NCBI GenBank assembly: GCA_023443285.1 | Contig: JAEZVB010000049.1 | Span: forward strand, 1 to 39,558 | Direction: 5' to 3' | Source: Bacillota bacterium | GTDB taxonomy: Bacteria; Bacillota; Negativicutes; Sporomusales; Sporomusaceae | Length of the DNA stretch: 39,558 bases | Shown: positions 34,583-39,558 of the stretch, one piece after another | Layout of the letters: each line of letters starts with the position of its first letter | How positions within the stretch are numbered: position 1 is the first letter of the stretch | Position numbers and translations under genes: made by a program | The notes under the pieces: generated by a model | What the model was told of the DNA's origin: nothing | Seen by the model: only the letters and a program-made list of their open reading frames with translations | The model's database searches: none

Positions 34583-35332
34583 ATGCTCAACGAAGAAGAA
34601 TTTAAAATACTGTTAAATAAGGCGCAATCAAGTGACATATCCGTAAAGGAAGAAGCGAAAGAGTGCATTCTTGAAGCTAATCTAAATTTGGTTAGAAGCA
34701 TTGTACATCGTTTTACGAATCGCGGTTATGAATGGGATGATTTGTTTCAAATCGGCTGTATTGGCCTTTTAAAAGCGATTGAGCGCTTTGATCTCAACTT
34801 TAGTGTCAAATTTTCGACCTATGCGGTCCCCATGATTATTGGTGAAATTCGCCGCTTTATTAGAGATGATAATCCGGTTAAAGTTAGCCGCCCCCTAAAA
34901 GAACTCGCTTTCCGGGTCCATAAAACGCAGGAAAAACTGCAGGGAGCTTTGGGGCGGGAACCAACAATTACTGAAATCGCCAAAGAATTGTCGCTGGCTC
35001 CCCAGGAGATTGTTTCAGCATTAGAAGCCGTACAGCCCCAAGTATCTTTGTATGAGCAGACGTTTCAAAGTAGTGATGGCGGTGATGCCATCCATTTATT
35101 AGATCAGCTCATGCTTTCAAACGGCCAAGATAATGCCTATTTTGATGGCTTAGCTCTAAAAGAGGTATTAACTCGTCTCCCCCTAAAGGAACGTACCGTT
35201 ATTTATCTACGCTTCTTTGCTGATAAAACGCAGGCCGAAATTGCTATGACAATCGGACTATCCCAGGTACAAGTTTCACGAATAGAAAAACAAGCGCTTA
35301 AATTAATCAGAGAACTATTGCAGACTTCGTAA
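34583..35332 (+). CDS. sigF: Forespore RNA polymerase sigma factor sigma-F
   Basis: A 249-residue sigma-70-family factor. Region 2 has the DDLFQIGCIGLLKAIERFDL segment and region 4 the helix-turn-helix KTQAEIAMTIGLSQVQVSRIEKQAL. ATG 34583 has AGGTGA upstream; a GTG at 34574, directly after the spoIIAB stop, is an alternative. Its place after spoIIAA and spoIIAB identifies it as sigma-F rather than sigma-G. A terminator overlaps the stop. Confidence 0.95.
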   Translation: MLNEEEFKILLNKAQSSDISVKEEAKECILEANLNLVRSIVHRFTNRGYEWDDLFQIGCIGLLKAIERFDLNFSVKFSTYAVPMIIGEIRRFIRDDNPVKVSRPLKELAFRVHKTQEKLQGALGREPTITEIAKELSLAPQEIVSALEAVQPQVSLYEQTFQSSDGGDAIHLLDQLMLSNGQDNAYFDGLALKEVLTRLPLKERTVIYLRFFADKTQAEIAMTIGLSQVQVSRIEKQALKLIRELLQTS

Positions 35333-35350
35333 TTGAAGTCTGTTTTAATT
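35321..35350 (+). terminator. Intrinsic terminator overlapping the sigF stop
   Basis: CAGACTTC (35321-35328) pairs with GAAGTCTG (35335-35342), with the sigF stop in the loop. TTTTAATTTT follows. Confidence 0.82.
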
Positions 35351-35374
35351 TTCCGGCAAAAACCAAGTAATTTC

Positions 35375-35406
35375 TTATAGTATTAAACGTTTTTTCGGAC
35401 ATACTA
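35375..35406 (+). promoter_or_regulatory. Candidate forespore (sigma-F/sigma-G) promoter
   Basis: GGACATACTA (35397-35406) fits the sigma-F -10 GGnrAnAnTw with one mismatch and contains CATACTA, a full match to the sigma-G -10. TTATA (35375-35379) is a possible -35, 17 bases upstream for sigma-F. The -35 match is weak. Confidence 0.35.
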
Positions 35407-35423
35407 AAGACGAGGTGAACACA

Positions 35424-35663
35424 ATGGATCGAATTGTAAGTAATTTCAAATTCAGAGGTATCATTTATTTACTTTTAGTATTTTTATTGATGGTCAGCAG
35501 TACGGCCGCCTGGCTTTATTTTAGTTCAGACCTTCCGAAAAAAGCTCCGTATAGAGCTAAACAAGTTTTTCTGTGGCATAACAATATAAATATTGCACAA
35601 ACTATAATTGCCACTCAAACATATCAATATAAGGAGGAATACGATGGTTATAAAAGTCATTGA
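35424..35663 (+). CDS. 79-residue single-span membrane protein, function unknown
   Basis: ATG 35424 lies five bases after a GAGGTG site. The peptide has a basic N-terminus, one hydrophobic helix (about residues 13-35) and a polar C-terminal part. It overlaps the dodecin start by 20 bases and contains that gene's ribosome site, so they are probably coupled. A forespore-type promoter precedes it. I recognise no family. Confidence 0.55.
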   Translation: MDRIVSNFKFRGIIYLLLVFLLMVSSTAAWLYFSSDLPKKAPYRAKQVFLWHNNINIAQTIIATQTYQYKEEYDGYKSH

Positions 35664-35844
35664 ACTAGTGGGAACTTCTCACCATAATTGGACGGATGCG
35701 GTTGATAATGCTGTTCTGGAGGCCTCCAAAACTATTGATGACATTATGGGAGTAGAAGTCACTAATTTTACTGCTAATGTAGGCAATGGCCATATTGCAG
35801 AATACAAAGCCGATGTGAAAATTGCCTTCCAGGTTCACCACTAA
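35644..35844 (+). CDS. Dodecin family flavin-binding protein
   Basis: A 66-residue protein matching the dodecin family (VIKVIELVGTSHHNWTDAV, with the W expected to stack on flavin). Dodecins form hollow dodecamers that store or buffer flavins. ATG 35644 has AAGGAGG upstream; the frame is open from 35608. The dodecin-like core extends to the end (VKIAFQVHH). Its presence between sigF and spoVA is unusual. Confidence 0.9.
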   Translation: MVIKVIELVGTSHHNWTDAVDNAVLEASKTIDDIMGVEVTNFTANVGNGHIAEYKADVKIAFQVHH

Positions 35845-35959
35845 AACTCCATGATATAGAAACACAGCTTGTGCTTGTGGTACCCTTTTGCCAATAGTAT
35901 AAGCTGCTATTACCCGTATCCTTTCTTAAGAAAGATATTTTCTGTTAGGGAAATACAGG

Positions 35960-35987
35960 AAAGACACCTCCTTTGGTGTCTTTTCTT
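35960..35987 (+). terminator. Probable terminator before spoVAC
   Basis: AAAGACACC (35960-35968), a TCCTTT loop and GGTGTCTTT (35975-35983) form a nine-pair stem followed by a short T run. The gap 35845-36025 also holds a 14-base palindrome CTTTCTTAAGAAAG (35921-35934) of unknown meaning, and no clear sigma-G promoter. Confidence 0.65.
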
Positions 35988-36025
35988 GTTGAAAGCTCTC
36001 ACAGGATAGCGGAGGTGACATACAA

Positions 36026-36481
36026 GTGTTCGAAAGTGAAACCAGTAAGGCTGAGCAACAAAAATATCAAAAACAATTTGAACAACTAAAGCCCAAAACT
36101 CCCATACTTAAAAATGTAATATGGGCATTTATTGTCGGTGGTTTAATTTGTATGTTAGGCCAATTTTTTATCAATTATTTTGTAAGTTTAGGGTTTAGCA
36201 AGAAAGAAGCTGCCGGCCCCACTTCTGTAGTACTAATATTTTTAAGTGCCTTCTTCACTGGATTAGGTATCTATGATGAACTTGGCCGCAGAGCAGGCGC
36301 TGGATCGATTGTACCGATTACCGGGTTTGCCAATTCAATAGTAGCCCCCGCAATGGAATTTAAACGGGAGGGGTATGTATTCGGTATAGGAGCAAAGATG
36401 TTTATCATTGCAGGGCCAGTACTAGTATATGGTATTTCAACAGCAATAATTATCGGTTTAATTTATTGGTTACGTTTGTAA
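36026..36481 (+). CDS. spoVAC: Stage V sporulation protein AC
   Basis: A 151-residue membrane protein needed for uptake and release of dipicolinic acid in spores; the family also acts as a mechanosensitive channel in Bacillus. Membrane helices lie at about residues 30-55, 65-83 and 117-148. The segment AGAGSIVPITGFANSIVAPA is typical. GTG 36026 follows GCGGAGGTGAC. It starts the visible spoVA run; spoVAA and spoVAB are not present upstream. Confidence 0.95.
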   Translation: MFESETSKAEQQKYQKQFEQLKPKTPILKNVIWAFIVGGLICMLGQFFINYFVSLGFSKKEAAGPTSVVLIFLSAFFTGLGIYDELGRRAGAGSIVPITGFANSIVAPAMEFKREGYVFGIGAKMFIIAGPVLVYGISTAIIIGLIYWLRL

Positions 36482-36503
36482 AAAAGCAGGGGAGAAAAAG
36501 CAC

Positions 36504-37508
36504 ATGAATAAAAAACGCGGACAACAGAGTATTGTTTTTTCCTCGCCACCAGTCATAACAAGTACGGCCAATATTGTTGGCCCTATGGAAGGCGAAGGAC
36601 TCTTAACTGAATTCTATGACAAGATACTTGAAGATACACTTGACGGTAATTCCAGTTGGGAAAAATGTGAATCCAAGATGCTGGAATATGCAATAAACAC
36701 AGCCGTAACTAAAGAAAATAGCAGCTTAGCTGATATCGACTATGTTCTTGCCGGTGATTTGCTTAATCAATTAATGAGTGCCCATTTTGCTTTGCGAGGA
36801 ATCGGACGCCCATTTTTAGGCTTATATGGCGCTTGCTCGACTTTGGTGGAAAGCATGCTACTTGGTTCTACGCTCATTGATGGAGGATTTGGCAATAAGA
36901 TAGCTGCCGCTGCTTCCAGCCACCATGATGCAGCCGAACGACAATACCGCTTTCCCACAGAACAAGGTGTGCAACGGCCAATGGTAGCGCAGTGGACAGT
37001 GACGGGCTCCGGCGCTGTAGTTATTTCTGCCATTGGCAACGGACCACGGATTACAGCGGCAACAGTGGGTAAAATAGTAGATATAGGGCTAAAAGATCCC
37101 AATGCCATGGGACCGGCAATGGCACCAGCCGCAGCTGATACATTATGGCACCATTTTGAAGACTGTGGTCGCCATCCTAATTATTATGACATGATTTACA
37201 CTGGTGATCTTGGCAGCGTCGGTAAAGCTTTAGTTATCGAGTTATTTAAAGAAAAAGATGTTGATTTATCGTCAAACTATGAAGACTGTGGTTGCATGAT
37301 TTTCAGTGAAGCTCAGGATCCTCATGCCGGTGCAAGTGGTTGCGCGAGTTCAGCAATCGTATTTACCGGCTACATTTACCGGTTGCTGATGCAACAGAAA
37401 TTGCACCGGGTCTTGCTTGTAGGCACAGGTAGTTTACATAGTACAACATCATATCAACAAAAAGAATCGATACCATGCATTGCACATGCGGTAGCTATCG
37501 AAATGTAA
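36504..37508 (+). CDS. spoVAD: Stage V sporulation protein AD
   Basis: A 334-residue thiolase-fold protein that binds dipicolinic acid in the spore inner membrane system. Segments GRPFLGLYGACSTLVESML and AAASSHHDAAERQYRFP are characteristic of SpoVAD. It lacks a catalytic thiolase role as far as known. ATG follows GCAGGGGAG. The stop is followed after 14 bases by spoVAEb. Confidence 0.95.
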   Translation: MNKKRGQQSIVFSSPPVITSTANIVGPMEGEGLLTEFYDKILEDTLDGNSSWEKCESKMLEYAINTAVTKENSSLADIDYVLAGDLLNQLMSAHFALRGIGRPFLGLYGACSTLVESMLLGSTLIDGGFGNKIAAAASSHHDAAERQYRFPTEQGVQRPMVAQWTVTGSGAVVISAIGNGPRITAATVGKIVDIGLKDPNAMGPAMAPAAADTLWHHFEDCGRHPNYYDMIYTGDLGSVGKALVIELFKEKDVDLSSNYEDCGCMIFSEAQDPHAGASGCASSAIVFTGYIYRLLMQQKLHRVLLVGTGSLHSTTSYQQKESIPCIAHAVAIEM

Positions 37509-37522
37509 AGGAGGTAACTTGT

Positions 37523-37876
37523 TTGCAAGCCTATCTAATGGCTTTTGTCATCGGAGGTTTCATTTGCGTAATTGGACAACTGCTCATGGATCTTACTCCG
37601 CTTACACCGGCTCATGTCTTAGTTTTGTTTGTCGTTTTAGGTGGTGTTCTTAGCGGGTTAGGGCTATATCAGCCGTTGATTGATGTTGGTGGCGCAGGAG
37701 CAACTGTTCCACTGCCAGGGTTTGGGCATTCCCTAGTTTCAGGCACTATTGAAGAAATAAACAAAGTGGGATTCTGGGGAATCTTTACAGGCGGAGTTAA
37801 AGCAACTGCAGCCGGAATAACAGCTGCGGTCGTATTCGGCCTGGCCATAGCAATCGTGTTTAATCCGAAAGGATGA
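37523..37876 (+). CDS. spoVAEb: Stage V sporulation protein AE, short form (AEb)
   Basis: A 117-residue membrane protein of the SpoVAC/SpoVAEb fold, with helices at about residues 3-22, 32-52 and 85-114. The segment GAGATVPLPGFGHSLVSGTI parallels spoVAC. The frame is open from 37475, but TTG 37523 follows AAAGGAGG and gives the family length. It works in the dipicolinate channel with SpoVAC and SpoVAD. Confidence 0.93.
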   Translation: MQAYLMAFVIGGFICVIGQLLMDLTPLTPAHVLVLFVVLGGVLSGLGLYQPLIDVGGAGATVPLPGFGHSLVSGTIEEINKVGFWGIFTGGVKATAAGITAAVVFGLAIAIVFNPKG

Positions 37877-37899
37877 ACGAAAATTTCGAGGTGATAACT

Positions 37900-38577
37900 A
37901 TGCCGAAGCGATTTTCTAGTAAAGTAGCAAATCAAGTTAATCCGAGTCCATTACGCTCACAAAGTTCGGGACGTTTTCAGCTAGATGAAAATACTATAGA
38001 GGAAATGGCAAAAATCTTTATGCAAACACAAGCAAATATGGTAAATAGTAATAAGCCGCAAACAACTAATTCACAAGAAGCTCTAGTTCTCTTGCAACAA
38101 ATTAATAGTAAGTTAGAAAACTTGCAAGACTCTTTCCTCGCCAGTGGCGATTCAGATAATCAGTCACACCGAGGTGATCAACCTACTCAAAATCAACAAC
38201 AAACACAATCTCAGCAAAGTGCGCAAACAACAAACGAGTCAGTAAATGGATCAGATGTATCACAAGAATTAAAAAAATTATTTAGCACTTTGCTTACAAA
38301 CAATAACCAGGCAAATGCTTCCGGTGATGGTCAAGCCCCAAATACAAATAACCAAAAACCAATGCAGCAGCAAGGACAAAACACTACGCAAAATACCAAA
38401 CAGAATTCCTCAATTGCCGTACAAACAGCGGCTCAAGTACTTTCCCAAGCACAATACGAACTCTCCAACGAGCTAGAAGCTAGCCTCAAAAGTCTCAAAC
38501 AAGTAATCAGTGAAAGTGAAAAAATTGCCAATAAAATCAGCAGTTTATTAGGTGAAGAAAATGACCAACAGCAATGA
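37900..38577 (+). CDS. Gln/Asn-rich protein inside the spoVA operon, unknown
   Basis: A 225-residue protein I do not recognise. Residues 1-75 are mixed and partly helical (ENTIEEMAKIFMQTQ, ALVLLQQINSKLENLQ). Residues about 80-165 are low-complexity, rich in Gln, Asn, Ser and Thr. The C-terminal 50 residues form a likely amphipathic helix or coiled coil (YELSNELEASLKSLKQVI). No signal peptide or membrane helix. ATG 37900 follows CGAGGTGATAACT; ATG 37873 overlaps the spoVAEb stop and has a poor site. Co-transcription with spoVA suggests a forespore or spore-membrane role, but nothing more. Confidence 0.75.
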   Translation: MPKRFSSKVANQVNPSPLRSQSSGRFQLDENTIEEMAKIFMQTQANMVNSNKPQTTNSQEALVLLQQINSKLENLQDSFLASGDSDNQSHRGDQPTQNQQQTQSQQSAQTTNESVNGSDVSQELKKLFSTLLTNNNQANASGDGQAPNTNNQKPMQQQGQNTTQNTKQNSSIAVQTAAQVLSQAQYELSNELEASLKSLKQVISESEKIANKISSLLGEENDQQQ

Positions 38578-38586
38578 GGTGTTTAA

Positions 38587-39189
38587 TTGGACAAGATAAC
38601 TAAGCATGATAAAAAAATCCGGGTTATTCTTGTTACTGATGGAGACAGGGTTGCGCAGGAGGCAGTTGAATCCATCGGCTCGTCTTTGGGTTTACGATGT
38701 ATATCAGCTTCAGCGGGAAATCCAACACCCATCAGCGGTAAAAAAATTGTTGACCTTTTGAAAACTGTTCCCTATGACCCGGTGTTAGTGATGTTTGACG
38801 ATAAAGGTCACAGTGAAAAGGCAGAGGGAGAGCAAGCCCTTGAATATGTTGCCAATCATCCTGACATTGAAGTGCTAGGAGTAGTAGCTGTAGCTTCAAA
38901 TACTACTGGGATCGATGGAGTCCACGCTGATGCGTGTGTTGACAGTCATGGTCATGTTATCGACCTGTCCGTTGATAAGAAAGGGGAAATAAAAGCTAAC
39001 AAAGATTGTGACTGCGAGCCCAGAATCATTGGTGACACTGTCGATGTACTTAACGATCTAGAAATACCGGTTATTATCGGTGTAGGGGATATAGGGAAAA
39101 TGGATAAGCATGATGATCTCAGTCGTGGTGCGCCCATCACACGGAAAGCAATTGAAGAAATATTGAAACGGAGTGACATACATGTCTGA
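38587..39189 (+). CDS. spoVAEa: Stage V sporulation protein AE, long form (AEa)
   Basis: A 200-residue soluble protein matching SpoVAEa. It begins with a basic tail and then VILVTDGDRVAQEAVESIG; GLRCISASAGNPTPISG and VPYDPVLVMFDDKG follow, a conserved N-terminal pattern. In Bacillus it lies between spoVAEb and spoVAF and is not strictly required. TTG 38587 is the start, after a weak GAGGTG site. It overlaps spoVAF by eight bases. Confidence 0.92.
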   Translation: MDKITKHDKKIRVILVTDGDRVAQEAVESIGSSLGLRCISASAGNPTPISGKKIVDLLKTVPYDPVLVMFDDKGHSEKAEGEQALEYVANHPDIEVLGVVAVASNTTGIDGVHADACVDSHGHVIDLSVDKKGEIKANKDCDCEPRIIGDTVDVLNDLEIPVIIGVGDIGKMDKHDDLSRGAPITRKAIEEILKRSDIHV

Positions 39190-39558
39190 GGAAAGGCCAA
39201 TTGCCAAAGAACTTGATAGCAATATAAATTACATTAAAGATAAACTTGGAGTTGGCGAAACCTTTGATATAGTCTTCCGTGAATACAAAGTCGGCCGAAA
39301 AAGGGCAGCCTCTTTTTCAGTCAATGGTATGACTAATGATGTTGTGTTATCAAATGTATTGGAAGAATTGACGGCCTATAATCAGGAAGAATTGGCGATT
39401 AATACCTTAGATAAGCTATTTTATTCACGCGCAACCCATTCACAAGCCAAATTAGTTTCAAACATGAATGATGCTATCACCAGCCTTTTATCAGGAGAAC
39501 TGCTGTTTTTTGTTGAGGGCGCAGATCAAGTTATGGTCATTGATGCTCGCGCTTATCC
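39182..39558 (+). CDS. spoVAF: SpoVAF, GerA-family protein, 5' part
   Basis: The frame opens at ATG 39182 and runs past the window end. The visible 125 residues (SEERPIAKELDSNINYIKD, VGETFDIVFREYKVG, ELLFFVEGAD) match the N-terminal cytoplasmic domain of GerABA/SpoVAF proteins. The C-terminal membrane part is outside the window. SpoVAF is a germinant receptor-like A subunit encoded with spoVA in many spore formers. Confidence 0.9.
   Translation, partial: MSEERPIAKELDSNINYIKDKLGVGETFDIVFREYKVGRKRAASFSVNGMTNDVVLSNVLEELTAYNQEELAINTLDKLFYSRATHSQAKLVSNMNDAITSLLSGELLFFVEGADQVMVIDARAY

Overview
The window reads as ordinary chromosome of an endospore-forming, low-GC Gram-positive bacterium. It carries a complete spoIIIAA-AH operon, spoIVB, spo0A, spoIIM, dacF, spoIIAA-spoIIAB-sigF and most of a spoVA operon. 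The gene order resembles the Bacillus yqh/spo0A and yqk/spoIIA regions but looks like an anaerobic Clostridia or Negativicutes version: spoVAA and spoVAB are missing, there is a butyrate kinase gene, and there is a TsaD-like M22 gene where Bacillus has folD. A Sporomusa-type Negativicute is my best guess; this is inference, not proof. No tRNA, rRNA, CRISPR array, insertion sequence or prophage is visible. All genes are on the + strand except one 41-codon reading frame.

Layout. 1-3.5 kb: 3' part of a class B penicillin-binding protein, an M24 aminopeptidase, efp, and a zinc-ribbon protein. 3.7-8.8 kb: spoIIIAA-AH, the mother-cell half of the SpoIIIA-SpoIIQ channel. 9-10.2 kb: Asp23/AmaP/DUF2273 envelope module behind a good sigma-A promoter. 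10.2-21.3 kb: a long housekeeping run (nusB, M22 paralogue, small membrane protein, xseA, xseB, ispA, a YuiD-like PAP2 protein, dxs, tlyA, nadK, ytqB-like, argR, recN). 21.4-23.9 kb: spoIVB and spo0A, with a sigma-A plus sigma-H promoter pair and an overlapping 0A box before spo0A. 24-25.7 kb: butyrate kinase and a P-loop protein. 25.8-28.4 kb: a reverse-strand micro-ORF (possible MciZ-like peptide), nudF, an EndoQ-like nuclease, spoIIM. 28.6-33.7 kb: small membrane protein, xerD, deoB, pdp, dacF. 33.7-35.3 kb: spoIIAA-spoIIAB-sigF behind a sigma-H-type promoter. 35.4-39.6 kb: small membrane protein, dodecin, then spoVAC-spoVAD-spoVAEb, a Gln/Asn-rich unknown, spoVAEa and the start of spoVAF.

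How the genes work together. Spo0A and sigma-H start sporulation and switch on spoIIA-sigF. Sigma-F in the forespore would act on dacF and spoIVB. SpoIIM remodels septal peptidoglycan for engulfment, SpoIIIA proteins form the mother-cell side of the channel, SpoIVB sends the late signal to the mother cell, and SpoVA proteins move dipicolinic acid. The housekeeping genes supply isoprenoids, NADP, nucleosides and DNA repair. The most interesting points are the MciZ-like micro-ORF and its leader, the Gln/Asn-rich protein inside the spoVA operon, the intrinsic terminator lying inside the spoIVB reading frame upstream of its only stop codon, and the dual promoter before spo0A.
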